A stretch of DNA of 64,000 nucleotides from Pseudidiomarina salinarum (GCF_000753715.1 NZ_JPER01000004.1:62001-126000); one strand, 5' to 3'; positions 28,876 through 38,671 are shown, counted from the stretch's first letter. The notes: generated by a model from the letters alone, not told the origin. Program-made: numbers and translations.

Positions 28876-31800
28876 ACTGCATCCTCCAGCGCCGCGCGTA
28901 CCACCGGCAGATAAAGTTGCTGGCCAAAAGCCATCATCTCATCACCGGTGGCCAGCGCCTCATAATCCGGGTAAAAGCGCGCCACATAAGGCGCCCGTTC
29001 AACCTGTGCGGCACGCTGGTTGTTGCCGTCGCTGTAAAACGCCGCGGCAGCCTCATCATCAAATTTCGGTTCAGAATCATGAATAATTTCACCGAGCTTA
29101 TTCCCGTAGCTGCTGCGCCAGCCCTGATAGATGGTTTCAAACTCCGCTGCCAGTGGCCGCCGGTAGCCTTGCTGTACCCAGCTCAGCAGGGTTTGCAGAT
29201 AGGCCTGCGCGGCCGGCTTTGTCATTGGCTGAAAACTGATCTTGCCCACCTGCCCCAGCACCAGCGTACTGGTGGCGCTGTGGGTGTTCAGCAGCACATG
29301 ATTCACCCAGTACCTTAGCGCATGCTTGAGGCGTGGGGTGCCATTGGCTTCGGTAAGCTTGCTGGCGGTAACAGCCAGCTGCAACCAGCCGCCACTCTGA
29401 TTGGAGCGCAACCGGGTCATGGTGTCAGCCACCCGCAATGAAGTCGCATCACCGCTGCCCTCTGCGGTAAGCGCCACGGCACCGACAGTTTGCGGATAGT
29501 CCGCCAGGCAGGCGGCTAATTGCTGCGCCAGTTCAGTTAGGGTTTCCTCAATCTGCTGGCGAATCACCGCGCCGCCAGCGCCAGCGGGAATCAGTCCTTG
29601 TCCCTGTAGGCGCGTGAGTTCTTTGCGCATCGCGGGTTGCCAGTCTACGGCGCCCTGATGCGCCTGCAATAATTCCGACAGCTGTTCGAACAGCGGTTGC
29701 TGTAATTGCCAGTTCAGCAGGCCATCGGGCACAAAGGTTTCTTCGTCCAGACTGCTGAAGTCTTCGGCAGAAAAATAAACGCCCAGCCGCTGGTTCATAA
29801 GCAGTCGTGCCGGTTCTTTCAGAAAATCCGCTAGTTGTTTGGTACTTAACGCACTGTCCGGCGCCCATTCGGCGAGTTCGCCGCCAGTAGCCACTGCCGG
29901 CGCTTCAACATGAGCAGCCCGCCATTCCTGCGCGAAGGTGAACAGCTTACCGGACTCCGGCTGCGCGCGTTCAAAGTAAGCCGGGCTGAACGGCTGCAGC
30001 CGGTGCTCAGTAACCAGCTCGTTAGCCTGCCAGCCGTAGCGCAGATGTTCCAGCAGCTGGCTGACCAGCACCGACGGCGGCCGCTCACTGTTATCGCGGA
30101 TATTGCGACCGTTCCAGCTCACGTAAAAGCAATCGCGGGCCGACAACAGGGCTTCGAGAAACAAATACCGATCATCTTCCCGGCGCGAGCGGTCGCCAGG
30201 CCGGTAATCACGCGCCATCAGGTCAAAATCAACCGGTTTCTGCGCCCGCGGGTAGTCACCATCGTTCATGCCCAGCAGGCACACATAGCGAAACGGAATC
30301 GCCCGCATCGGCATCAGGGTCGCAAAATTTACACTGCCTGCCAGAAACCGCTGTTGCAGATTTTGTTCATCCAGCCGGCTCAGCCAGCTCTCAATCACCA
30401 GCGTTAGCGGAAGGGTGTCGTCGAACTCAGCTTCGGTGCTGGCGGTCAGCCATTGTTCAAGTTGCTGCTGCAGCCGGCTCAGCAGAACCACATCCGCATC
30501 CGCTTCAGCGGCAAAAATCGAGTCCAGCAATTCGGTCAGATAGTCGGCCCACTGCGTTGGCGTGCGGTCAGTGGCAAGTTCCCGGAAATGTTGATCGAGG
30601 GTATTAATGAGCTCGACCAGCCCGCCGGCCGCGGCGGCTTCCAGTCCCGCCACGTCACTGTAAGGCTCATCCCCCAGCCAGTCTGAATCGGCACTAGTCG
30701 CCATGGCCTCCGGCTCGCCTGTGGCGTAACCCAAGAGCATGCGGCGCAGCCCGAATTGCCAGCTATTCACGCCATCGCCCGCCGGCAGCCCCAACAACTC
30801 GCGATGGGCACCATGCAACCCCCAGCGAATGCCAGCACCGTGGATCCAGTCACGCAACTGATCCACGTCATAACTACTGAGACCAAAGCGACGCTGTAGC
30901 GCCGGTACCTGCAACAAATCCAGCACATCGCTCATGGTCAGACGGCTCTGACGCAGCGTAAGCACCTGCTCCAGCGCAATCAGCATCGGATTACGATGGC
31001 GCTGCCCCTGGTCGGCAATGGTGTACGGAATATAGCGTGCGTCATCGCGGGCAAGCCGGCCAAAAACCGCATCAATATGGGGCGCGTAGGCGTCGATATC
31101 CGGCACCATCACCATAATATCCCGCGGCTTGAGACTGGCATCGGCGGCAAAAGCCGCCAGTAGCTGGTCATGTAATACTTCGACTTCGCGTTGCGGACTA
31201 TGCGCACAGTGCACCATCACCGACTGATCAGAGGGCTGATAATCCGGCCACTGCCGCCGGGTTTCGTCCAGCGGTCGCAATTCCAGAATATCGTCCTGTA
31301 ACTGCTGTAACAGGTTTGCCGTTGGCTGCACGTCGAATAACTCAAAATTCAGCTCATTAAATTCCGCCGCTTTCAGGCGCGTTTCGTCAAAGCGATCCAG
31401 CAGCCGGATGTAGTCGCGGCCCTGTTTGCCCCAGGCTGCCAGCAATGGTTGCGCCTGGGCATGCAACTGCTCATCCGGGGTGTCTTCCGACATGCCGGAC
31501 TTAAACCGGTGCCGCTGCGCCTGAATGTCCATTTGCCGGAGCAGCTCGCGGCCATCAACGATGTCTGCCCAGTGGTATTTGCAGGGATTATGCACACAAA
31601 GCACGATCTGACAGCACCCTTTTAAGGCATCCAGCAATTCCAGTACCTGCTGCGGCAGGCTGGAGATGCCAAACACCACGATGCGGGGCGGTATGCCCGC
31701 CGGGCGTGTGGCGGGGGTTAGCTGTGAAGCTGCCTGGATAAACTGCCGGTGCAGGTCGGCCCGGTTGTTCCAGCTATGTTCACCAACGTCCGCCAGCAGA

Positions 31801-32327
31801 TAGCGCCATAACTGCGGCTGCCAGTGGTTATCTTCATCGGCCTGCAGCTGCCCCCCTTCGGCCCAGTCAGCCAGCCAGTCGGCGCGGTACATCTGATACT
31901 GGTCGTAGAGATCGGCCAGGCGCTCACTGAGCTGATAAAGCTTGCGCTGATCCTGATCGTCGGCAATATAGTCGTGCAAGGCTTTGAATTCTGCTTCCTG
32001 CAGATGATCAGGCAGTATCCGCAGGATGCGCCAGGTCAGCCGATCTTTGTCAAAAGGTGAGGTTTTTGGCAGTTGTTGTCCGAGTACGGCGCGATACGCC
32101 TGCCACTGAAAGCGGGCCGGCAAGGTCACCTCCAACATAGCGGCAATACCGGCTTCTTCGGCCAGGTGAATCTTAAGCCACTGCGCAATACCATTGGACT
32201 GCACCAGCATGGTTTCAGTCGCCAGCGGTGACAGGGGGTAGTTGCTGGTGAGCTGCACCACCAGGTCAGTCAGCTCTTCTAACCTGTGACTGTGCGCAAC
32301 AATAAATCCTGGTGTTAATTCGCTCAT
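28872..32327 (-). CDS. recC: Exodeoxyribonuclease V gamma subunit (RecC)
   Basis: The 1151-residue protein is the scaffold that splits the DNA strands and recognises Chi. It keeps the dead-helicase layout of RecC: the N-terminal LVQSNGIAQWLKIHLAE, FGISSLPQQVLELLDAL, and CLLGMNDGDYPRAQKPVDFDLM, without a functional Walker motif. The length is like E. coli RecC (1122). It is the first gene of the four-gene rec-arfB transcript and is divergent from trhO. Confidence 0.96.
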   Translation of the reverse strand: MSELTPGFIVAHSHRLEELTDLVVQLTSNYPLSPLATETMLVQSNGIAQWLKIHLAEEAGIAAMLEVTLPARFQWQAYRAVLGQQLPKTSPFDKDRLTWRILRILPDHLQEAEFKALHDYIADDQDQRKLYQLSERLADLYDQYQMYRADWLADWAEGGQLQADEDNHWQPQLWRYLLADVGEHSWNNRADLHRQFIQAASQLTPATRPAGIPPRIVVFGISSLPQQVLELLDALKGCCQIVLCVHNPCKYHWADIVDGRELLRQMDIQAQRHRFKSGMSEDTPDEQLHAQAQPLLAAWGKQGRDYIRLLDRFDETRLKAAEFNELNFELFDVQPTANLLQQLQDDILELRPLDETRRQWPDYQPSDQSVMVHCAHSPQREVEVLHDQLLAAFAADASLKPRDIMVMVPDIDAYAPHIDAVFGRLARDDARYIPYTIADQGQRHRNPMLIALEQVLTLRQSRLTMSDVLDLLQVPALQRRFGLSSYDVDQLRDWIHGAGIRWGLHGAHRELLGLPAGDGVNSWQFGLRRMLLGYATGEPEAMATSADSDWLGDEPYSDVAGLEAAAAGGLVELINTLDQHFRELATDRTPTQWADYLTELLDSIFAAEADADVVLLSRLQQQLEQWLTASTEAEFDDTLPLTLVIESWLSRLDEQNLQQRFLAGSVNFATLMPMRAIPFRYVCLLGMNDGDYPRAQKPVDFDLMARDYRPGDRSRREDDRYLFLEALLSARDCFYVSWNGRNIRDNSERPPSVLVSQLLEHLRYGWQANELVTEHRLQPFSPAYFERAQPESGKLFTFAQEWRAAHVEAPAVATGGELAEWAPDSALSTKQLADFLKEPARLLMNQRLGVYFSAEDFSSLDEETFVPDGLLNWQLQQPLFEQLSELLQAHQGAVDWQPAMRKELTRLQGQGLIPAGAGGAVIRQQIEETLTELAQQLAACLADYPQTVGAVALTAEGSGDATSLRVADTMTRLRSNQSGGWLQLAVTASKLTEANGTPRLKHALRYWVNHVLLNTHSATSTLVLGQVGKISFQPMTKPAAQAYLQTLLSWVQQGYRRPLAAEFETIYQGWRSSYGNKLGEIIHDSEPKFDDEAAAAFYSDGNNQRAAQVERAPYVARFYPDYEALATGDEMMAFGQQLYLPVVRAALEDAV

Positions 32328-32423
32328 GTGCTATCCCCTGCAGACCGTGAGGATCATCCTACCCAAATAGCATCCGACACACTAGCACCGCGTTACAAAT
32401 CCATTCAGATCAGATTAGGCTTA

Positions 32424-32432
32424 TGGTAAAAT
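32424..32432 (+). promoter_or_regulatory. Extended -10 promoter candidate for trhO
   Basis: TGGTAAAAT (TG, one base, TAAAAT) lies about 60 bases before the trhO start. The extended -10 form needs little -35 contact. Judged by eye. Confidence 0.45.
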
Positions 32433-32492
32433 ATGCGAGCAATTTTTGACCTCGGATTTGCGATCCGAACCGCCAAAAGAAGGACAGAACAG

Positions 32493-33422
32493 ATGTATAT
32501 TTGCGCCGCACTCTACAAGTTTGTGGAGTTAAACGATTTTGAAGCTTACCGCCAGCCATTGTATGAAAACCTGATCCAGAACCAGGTAAAAGGCACCCTG
32601 CTATTAGCCCGCGAAGGCATTAACGGAACTATTTGTGGTACCCGTGAAGGTGTCGACAATGTGCTTCGTTTTATCCGCTCCCGGGCTGAGTTCGCGGACA
32701 TTGAACACAAAGAGTCCCCCAGTGAAACCCAGGCGTTTTACCGCACCAAAGTGAAACTCAAAAAAGAAATTGTCACTATGGGGGTGGACTGGGTCGACCC
32801 GAAAAATATCGTCGGCACCTACGTTGATGCAAAAGACTGGAACGATCTCATCCGCGACCCTGAAGTGCTGCTGATCGACACCCGCAACGACTATGAATAC
32901 GCGGTAGGCACCTTCGAAGGCGCTGTGAACCCAAAAACCGACAGCTTCCGTGACTTTCCCCAGTACGTGCAGGACCATCTGGATCCTGCCAAACATAAGA
33001 AGGTTGCGATGTTCTGCACCGGCGGTATCCGTTGTGAAAAATCCACCGCGTACCTGAAGCAGCAGGGCTTCGATGAGGTTTACCATCTGAAGGGCGGTAT
33101 CCTCAAATACCTGGAAGAGATGCCCGCAGAAAACAGCACCTGGAACGGCGACTGCTTCGTCTTTGATCAGCGCGTCACCGTCGGTCACGGTCTGGTACAG
33201 GGTGGTTATGATCAGTGCTACGCCTGCCGTATGCCGATAACCGAAGATGAAAAAGCCTCTGAATTTTATGTCCGCGGTGTCAGCTGCCCGCACTGCCACG
33301 ATAAAACCACGCCGGAACAGAAAGAACGTTTCGCCGAGCGTGAAAAGCAGATCCAGCTGGCAAAGCAGCGTGGTGAAGCGCACATACGCGACGGAAAAAT
33401 CGATGAAAGCAATCGAGCGTAA
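32493..33422 (+). CDS. trhO: tRNA uridine(34) hydroxylase with rhodanese domain
   Basis: The 309-residue protein belongs to the YceA/TrhO family, which adds oxygen to U34 of certain tRNAs as a step towards 5-oxyacetyl-uridine. An N-terminal acylphosphatase-like part (about 1-95; [12 protein letters not shown]) is followed by a rhodanese domain (about 120-220) with active-site [14 protein letters not shown], and a C-terminal cysteine cluster ([19 protein letters not shown]). ATG 32493 ([10 protein letters not shown]) is the family start and has AAGGA before it; the open frame from 32433 is not used. Confidence 0.94.
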   Translation: MYICAALYKFVELNDFEAYRQPLYENLIQNQVKGTLLLAREGINGTICGTREGVDNVLRFIRSRAEFADIEHKESPSETQAFYRTKVKLKKEIVTMGVDWVDPKNIVGTYVDAKDWNDLIRDPEVLLIDTRNDYEYAVGTFEGAVNPKTDSFRDFPQYVQDHLDPAKHKKVAMFCTGGIRCEKSTAYLKQQGFDEVYHLKGGILKYLEEMPAENSTWNGDCFVFDQRVTVGHGLVQGGYDQCYACRMPITEDEKASEFYVRGVSCPHCHDKTTPEQKERFAEREKQIQLAKQRGEAHIRDGKIDESNRA

Positions 33423-33448
33423 TCGTTTTTTCTTTTGCAGCAGGCAAG

Positions 33449-33455
33449 CTATACT
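33449..33455 (+). promoter_or_regulatory. Sigma-S-like -10 element of dps
   Basis: GCTATACTGTT, 50 bases before the dps ATG, fits the stationary-phase -10 pattern (K-C-T-A-Y-A-C-T). The same ten bases CTATACTGTT occur in front of the SulP-Usp unit at 8106-8115. Regulation by RpoS is inferred. Confidence 0.5.
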
Positions 33456-33504
33456 GTTTACATCGTAATTTTGAAAAACTCAAACGCGATGATAAGGAGT
33501 TTCT

Positions 33505-33981
33505 ATGCAACAGTTAAACGTAATCGGCTTAAAGCAAAAAGACACAGAACAGCTGGCGGAACGCCTCAACCTGTTACTGTCTAACTATCAGATTTTTTAC
33601 ATGAATGTGCGTGGTTTTCACTGGAACATTAAAGGTGAGAACTTTTTCGAACTGCATGAGAAATTTGAAGAAACCTACAACGATTTGCTGATGAAAATTG
33701 ATGAAATCGCGGAGCGCATCCTGACGCTGGGTCAGCGCCCGCAGCATGCATATTCAACCTACATCAAAAACAGCGACATCGAAGAAGTAAAAGATGTCCA
33801 TGACGGTCCATCTTGTGTGCGTGAGATCCTGAACAGCTATCAGATCACCATCCGCCTGCAGCGTGAAATTCTTTCATTAGCCGGCGATGCTGACGATGAA
33901 GGTACCTCTGCCCTGATGAGTGATTACATCAAGGAACAGGAAAAAACCGCCTGGATGCTGACGTCATATTTAGGTAACTAA
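33505..33981 (+). CDS. dps: Dps-family DNA-protecting ferritin
   Basis: The 158-residue protein forms a four-helix bundle that assembles into a dodecamer, oxidises and stores iron with hydrogen peroxide, and may bind DNA. The inter-subunit ferroxidase residues are in NVRGFHWNIKGENFFELHEKFEETYNDL (His, Asp/Glu set; landmarks FHWNIKG and FFELHEKFEE). The N-terminal tail is short and only weakly basic, so DNA binding is less certain. TAAGGAG precedes the ATG. Confidence 0.94.
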   Translation: MQQLNVIGLKQKDTEQLAERLNLLLSNYQIFYMNVRGFHWNIKGENFFELHEKFEETYNDLLMKIDEIAERILTLGQRPQHAYSTYIKNSDIEEVKDVHDGPSCVREILNSYQITIRLQREILSLAGDADDEGTSALMSDYIKEQEKTAWMLTSYLGN

Positions 33982-34050
33982 AATTAACATTACCTGCTAT
34001 GCTGATTCGTAGTAGTACCTTAAACCTCTGAAAAGAAAAGGAAGCGAACT

Positions 34051-34248
34051 ATGAACAAAGTATTAGGACTTGCATTGCTGGTGGTTGGCATTATTCTGCT
34101 TTATTTCGGATATGAGGCCTACAACGCACCTTTATCTGAAATGAGCCAGGAACTTACTGGTGAGCCGACGGATAGAGCCTTGTGGTACCTGATTGGTGGT
34201 GCCGTGGCTACGATAGTCGGGCTGTACGGGCTTATCCGCGGTAAGTAA
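34051..34248 (+). CDS. Small two-helix membrane protein (DUF3185-like)
   Basis: The 65-residue protein has two membrane helices (about 4-21 and 44-62) separated by a polar loop (NAPLSEMSQELTGEPTDRAL). It matches the small family I know as DUF3185, of unknown function. AAGGAAG before the ATG and an intrinsic terminator right after the stop support it as a real gene. It may share a stress-inducible transcript with dps, 69 bases upstream. Confidence 0.8.
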   Translation: MNKVLGLALLVVGIILLYFGYEAYNAPLSEMSQELTGEPTDRALWYLIGGAVATIVGLYGLIRGK

Positions 34249-34261
34249 GCCATACCTCGGA

Positions 34262-34312
34262 ATCGCTGTGCGCTGCTGATAATCTATCAGTAGTACGCAG
34301 CGATTTTTTTTG
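34262..34312 (+). terminator. Intrinsic terminator after the dps unit
   Basis: A long, imperfect stem from AATCGCTG (34262-34268 on the left arm) to CAGCGATT on the right arm is closed near 34282-34284 and followed by a run of eight T. It ends the rightward dps unit before the convergent copper cluster. Confidence 0.85.
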
Positions 34313-34354
34313 TCTATTCTCCTACTCTGGTAGTCGCCTACTTTTTTCTGCAAC

Positions 34355-34813
34355 TCACAAATCGGAAAAGCGATTAGCCGCTTGAACCATGCGCCGGATT
34401 TCATGTTCTTCGACCGCTTGGATGGTAGCTAAAAACTCCTGCGCGGAGTTGGTATCAACGCGAGAGTGGAGGTGTTCATATAAGGCAATAACCTTTTTAT
34501 GTTCCGCGGTAACCTCTTTAACTACCTCGTCCATCGTCAGGTTGCTGAACGGAAAGTCGCAGTGGCCATGAGGGATGATTTTATGTTCTTTAAGATAGTC
34601 ATAGCACCAGGTATCCAGAACGTTTTTATTGGTGACTGTCTCGAACCCGCTAATGATCCTTTCTAAGCTCCCTTCGTGCTCTGAGAGATAAATTAAGATA
34701 AGACGCGCACGCTCATCTTCATTTTTTGTCGCGCACTCTTTTAAGCACTCTTTAAGATTTTGATGAAAGGTAACTGTCCATTTAAGCACGTCGCGTAAGC
34801 TTTCAACTTTCAT
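34355..34813 (-). CDS. Unknown helical protein, predicted ferritin-like bundle, last gene of the copper cluster
   Basis: The 152-residue protein has no signal peptide and reads as four amphipathic helices. Possible metal-binding pairs lie in helix 1 (TFHQNLKECLKECA), helix 2 (YLSEHEGSLERII), helix 3 (TAEHKKVIALYEHLH) and helix 4 (AVEEHEIRRMVQAANRF); the spacing of Glu and His recalls ferritin-like di-metal bundles, although no exact E-x-x-H pair set is proven. Three Cys-containing segments (ECLKECA, TWCYDY, HGHCDF) could also bind copper. The gene follows the APC permease by 20 bases and ends the cop unit. Function unknown; a metal-binding role is inferred from residues and context. Confidence 0.7.
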   Translation of the reverse strand: MKVESLRDVLKWTVTFHQNLKECLKECATKNEDERARLILIYLSEHEGSLERIISGFETVTNKNVLDTWCYDYLKEHKIIPHGHCDFPFSNLTMDEVVKEVTAEHKKVIALYEHLHSRVDTNSAQEFLATIQAVEEHEIRRMVQAANRFSDL

Positions 34814-34833
34814 AAAAAAACTCCTGAAATTTA

Positions 34834-36150
34834 TTAGTTAGTTTCCCGCTTGTATTTTAAGAAGATAACTTCGCCAACCGATATCAAAAATATACCAATC
34901 AACGCGGTCCAGATGATGAGCGGGTCGCTTTCCCATTTTATATAGATGAACGCAGTGAGAACCACAACGTCAAGGACAATTGCCGTCAACAGTATGATCG
35001 GATTCGCATTTACGTCTTTACGTAAATACCGGAATACGCCCCAATGAATGGCGATATCCATGATGATATAAAATATAGCCCCCAGCGACGCAATGCGCCC
35101 CAGGTCGAAAAAGGCAGCCAATAGCATTGCCATTACTACAGTATAAACCAGCGTATGTTTTTGAATGCTCCCTGGCATACCGAAGTGGCTATGCGGTACC
35201 AATTCCATTTTCGTTAACATGGCCAGCATTCTTGAGACAGCAAAAGCACTGGCAATGACGCCTGAAACCGTAGCAATGATGGCAAACCCAACTGTTATCC
35301 AAAGTCCTATCTTACCGTAGACCGGCCTGGCGGCCTCTGCGAGCGCATAATCTTTAGCCTGAACAATTTCATTAATCGACAAACTTGAACCAACAGCTAG
35401 TGTCACCAGCAGATAGGCGCCACCACAGATAAATAGCGATATCACAATGGCCCGCGCAACATTCTTCTTTGGTTCTTTTATTTCATCACCGCTATTGGTG
35501 ATGGTTGTGAACCCTTTATAAGCTAATATGCTTAGTGCGACGCCCGCTAAAACCCCACCAGCACCAGCATCTTGCGGGATTACCGAAATAGACTCGAAGT
35601 CGATACCGGAAGCCCAGAGCCCTCCGATGGCAAGCATGATTATCCCTAACGCTTTGATGACCGCCATAACAAACGAAAATGTCTGAATAAATTCGTTGTT
35701 CAGAATGTTGATAAAGAACGCGAATGCGATCAAACCGACAGCGAGAGCAGGGATTAGCCACTGCGCTTCGTAATTAATGACCTGACTGCTATAAGAGGCA
35801 AAAGTACGTGCAACCAAGCTTTCGTTGATAACCATCGAGAAGTACATCAGCAGTGAGAATATCGCCGTTAAGCTGCCTTTCCCGTAGGCTTTGCTGAGGA
35901 ACATAGCAATCCCACCTGCAGATGGGTACGCTTGCGTCAGCTTAACGTATGAATAGGCACTAAACCCGGCAATAACCCCACCAGCCATAAACGCCATCAC
36001 AAACCAGTCTTTTGCCAGGTCGGCGACCTGGCCGGTCAATGCAAAAATCCCGGCACCGATCATCACGCCCGTACCTAGCGATACCGCGCCCCACAAACTT
36101 AAGCTGTTTTTACGATAGTCATCGCCGTGACTATCCGAATGCTCGGCCAT
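34834..36150 (-). CDS. APC-superfamily amino acid/polyamine permease in the copper cluster
   Basis: The 438-residue protein has about twelve membrane helices with the APC helix-1 motif LGTGVMIGAGIFALTGQVADL and the matching segment AYPSAGGIAMFLSKAYGKGSL. The N-terminus is His- and Asp-containing and cytoplasmic (MAEHSDSHGDDYRKN). The substrate is unknown; amino acids, peptides or amines are usual. GGAGGATTA gives a strong ribosome site. It lies 42 bases behind copB on the same strand, so it appears to be transcribed with copAB. Codons and base composition are A+T-rich like the neighbouring cop genes. Confidence 0.85.
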   Translation of the reverse strand: MAEHSDSHGDDYRKNSLSLWGAVSLGTGVMIGAGIFALTGQVADLAKDWFVMAFMAGGVIAGFSAYSYVKLTQAYPSAGGIAMFLSKAYGKGSLTAIFSLLMYFSMVINESLVARTFASYSSQVINYEAQWLIPALAVGLIAFAFFINILNNEFIQTFSFVMAVIKALGIIMLAIGGLWASGIDFESISVIPQDAGAGGVLAGVALSILAYKGFTTITNSGDEIKEPKKNVARAIVISLFICGGAYLLVTLAVGSSLSINEIVQAKDYALAEAARPVYGKIGLWITVGFAIIATVSGVIASAFAVSRMLAMLTKMELVPHSHFGMPGSIQKHTLVYTVVMAMLLAAFFDLGRIASLGAIFYIIMDIAIHWGVFRYLRKDVNANPIILLTAIVLDVVVLTAFIYIKWESDPLIIWTALIGIFLISVGEVIFLKYKRETN

Positions 36151-36192
36151 TAATCCTCCGCTAAAGCTTCGTGATATGTTTTTTAGTGTTCC

Positions 36193-36936
36193 TTAAAACC
36201 AGACTCTTGCGCCAATTACCAATCCATTTTCGGTTATATCACCACCGTTAGCTTCCACTCGATCTGCAGTGTTGCCCAACGCTCTGTCCCAGTAGATACC
36301 CACATAAGGCGCAAATTCCCGGGTTATCTCATGTCGGTAACGTAATCCCACTCGTATATTACTAAGGCCGCTTTCGCGTTCGTATTTAGTTGAATCGCTA
36401 ATATTCCCTACCAATTCGACCCGTGGCTGCAAATAGGAGGTTTGACTCAATAGCCATTCATATTCCGCCTCTATTACAAACTGCGCATCACCTTCTTCAT
36501 TAATTATCAGTGAATTATCCATCTCAAACCAATATGGCGCTAAACCCATCAAGCTAATGACTGCATAGTTTTCCATTGAGTTAGCTGATGAAAGTTCTCC
36601 GCGCGTTCCAATACCTCCCTGCAGCGACCAAAACGGCGAGATCAGATAGCTATAGAGAATTTCAGCACTTTCCAGATGCGTTGCTGCTCCGTCATCCTGC
36701 GTATTTTCTCCTTCGCTCTTTACTACCAGGCGATGATAGTCTCCTCCGTACCATGCCATTAAATCCCAGACTGCAGTATTTTCTTCGTTATCAGAGCGGG
36801 ATAATTCAAGCCGATCAAATAAAATTTGACCGGTATAATATTTTTCCACGGGTTCTGGCCAATCAGGCTCTGCATGCCCGGCGTACGATGCCAGGGGGAA
36901 TAGCAGCAAACAAATAGCTATTAATTTATTACGCAT
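36193..36936 (-). CDS. copB: Outer-membrane copper resistance protein CopB/PcoB
   Basis: The 247-residue protein has a signal peptide (MRNKLIAICLLLFPLASYA) and a beta-barrel body (WDLMAWYGGDYHRLVVKSEGE; IRVGLRYRHEITREFAPYVGIYWDR, quoted by ends) that finishes with the terminal aromatic residue of outer-membrane barrels (ARVWF). CopB acts with periplasmic CopA in copper sequestration or export. The Met/His-rich N-terminal region of some CopB proteins is missing. AAGGAGGG precedes ATG 36936, ten bases after the copA stop; the open frame to 36981 is not used. Confidence 0.92.
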   Translation of the reverse strand: MRNKLIAICLLLFPLASYAGHAEPDWPEPVEKYYTGQILFDRLELSRSDNEENTAVWDLMAWYGGDYHRLVVKSEGENTQDDGAATHLESAEILYSYLISPFWSLQGGIGTRGELSSANSMENYAVISLMGLAPYWFEMDNSLIINEEGDAQFVIEAEYEWLLSQTSYLQPRVELVGNISDSTKYERESGLSNIRVGLRYRHEITREFAPYVGIYWDRALGNTADRVEANGGDITENGLVIGARVWF

Positions 36937-36946
36937 AGAGCCCTCC

Positions 36947-38671
36947 TTACGCAACGTTGACGACACGAAACATGCCGGCATGCATGTGATACAGTAAATG
37001 ACAGTGGAACGCCCAACTGCCGGGAGCGTCGGCAGAAATAAGTAGCGATACTTTTTCGCTCGGTTTCAAGCTAATGGTATGCTTTCGCGGCCTCGGGTAC
37101 TGGCCGTTTTCCAGCTCCATCCACATTCCGTGCAAATGGATTGGATGGTCCATCATGGTATCGTTAACCAGAACTAATCGCAGACGCTCACCCTGATGGA
37201 ACTGAACCGGCCCATCAACTTCAGTAAACATGTCACCATCAAATGACCACATGTAACGTTCCATGTTGCCGGTCAGATGCAGCTCAATTTGCCGTCCAGG
37301 TTCACGAGTATCTGGCCATTCCTGCGCACCGATGAGATCGGCATAAACAAGCACACGGTGATCAGCATTTTCGAGCCCCAGTCCGGGCTCATTAAGTCTC
37401 GACACCGGATTAGTTGCAACCATAGCAGCGCCAGCGCCATGCTCCTCTTCACTGTGCTTTATCTCAATATTTTCAACCGGCAGCGTCTTTTTATGGGCCA
37501 TGGCGTGTCCATTCTCGCCATTATTTCCCATTCCCATATGCTCTTCTGACATCCCCATAGCAGCCATGCCACGTTCAGGAGCGCTACGTAATTCCGGAAC
37601 AGGCGCCGCAAGACCCAGCTCATGGGTAAGAGTTCCCCGCACGTAGCCACTGCGATCAAAACTCTCGGCAAAAATCGTATAAGCCCGTCTATCTTTTGGC
37701 TGCACAACCACATCGTAGGTTTCTGCTACGCCTATCCGGAACTCATCGACTGCGACCGGTTTAACTGGCTGCCCATCGGCGGCAACCACGGTCATTTCCA
37801 GGCCTGGTATACGGACGTCAAAAAAGGTCATTGCTGAGCCATTAATAATTCGCAACCTAACTTTTTCACCAGGCTTATATAACCCGGACCAATTCATCGC
37901 GGAGTCACGGCCATTCATCAGGTAGGTATATGAGCTTCCGGTAACGTCAGCAATATCCCGGGCACTCATCCGCATTTCTCCCCACATAGCGCGTTCTTTC
38001 CATGTTTTCTTAAGCCCTTTCTTGCGAATATCTTCGATAGTGTCGAATATCGTGCGTTTCTGGTAGTTATAGTAGCCCTCCGCAACTTTTAGCTTCCTGA
38101 ATACTTCATCGGGGTCTTCAAAAGTCCAGTCACTTAGCACAATGGTATGCTCCCGATCCGCTCCTATATCGCCATCTTTGGGCTCAATAATTAATGGTCC
38201 CAGATGTCCAAGCTGCTCCTGCAACCCGGAGTGACTGTGGTACCAGTAGGTTCCATTTTGTTGTACATCGTATCTGTATTTGAACGTTCTACCTGGTTTA
38301 ATGCCTTCAAAAGAAACGCCCGGCACGCCATCCATATTCTCGGGTAAAATAATCCCGTGCCAGTGAATCGAAGTGTCCTCAGCAAGCCGGTTGGTTACAT
38401 TCAGCTTTGCACGATCCCCCTCAGTCAACCGAATCAATGGCCCCGGCATTTGGCCATTGATTGTTATCGGCTTTCCCAGCTTCTGGCCAACTGGTAACGG
38501 TGTGCGGGCGATCATTAAATCAATTTCATCACTTTTCATTACTTGATCTTTAAAACTTCGGCCCTGGGGTATAGCCCAGGTTGGGGCTACCCTGGCAATA
38601 GCTAATGCAGAGGCCAGCGTTACTGCCGATTTCACAAATTTCCTGCGGCCAACGTTATATTCGCTACTCAT
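36947..38671 (-). CDS. copA: Periplasmic multicopper oxidase CopA/PcoA
   Basis: The 574-residue enzyme has a twin-arginine signal (GRRKFVKSAVTLASALAIA), so it is folded with its copper and exported by Tat, encoded elsewhere in this window. It has three cupredoxin domains with type 1-3 copper ligands: SIHWHGIILP, WYHSHSGLQEQ, HPIHLHGMWME and WAFHCHLLYHMHAGMF. A Met/His-rich insert (GMAAMGMSEEHMGMGNNGENGH, about residues 370-395) should bind extra copper. It oxidises Cu(I) in the periplasm. It is the first gene of the cop unit. Confidence 0.95.
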   Translation of the reverse strand: MSSEYNVGRRKFVKSAVTLASALAIARVAPTWAIPQGRSFKDQVMKSDEIDLMIARTPLPVGQKLGKPITINGQMPGPLIRLTEGDRAKLNVTNRLAEDTSIHWHGIILPENMDGVPGVSFEGIKPGRTFKYRYDVQQNGTYWYHSHSGLQEQLGHLGPLIIEPKDGDIGADREHTIVLSDWTFEDPDEVFRKLKVAEGYYNYQKRTIFDTIEDIRKKGLKKTWKERAMWGEMRMSARDIADVTGSSYTYLMNGRDSAMNWSGLYKPGEKVRLRIINGSAMTFFDVRIPGLEMTVVAADGQPVKPVAVDEFRIGVAETYDVVVQPKDRRAYTIFAESFDRSGYVRGTLTHELGLAAPVPELRSAPERGMAAMGMSEEHMGMGNNGENGHAMAHKKTLPVENIEIKHSEEEHGAGAAMVATNPVSRLNEPGLGLENADHRVLVYADLIGAQEWPDTREPGRQIELHLTGNMERYMWSFDGDMFTEVDGPVQFHQGERLRLVLVNDTMMDHPIHLHGMWMELENGQYPRPRKHTISLKPSEKVSLLISADAPGSWAFHCHLLYHMHAGMFRVVNVA

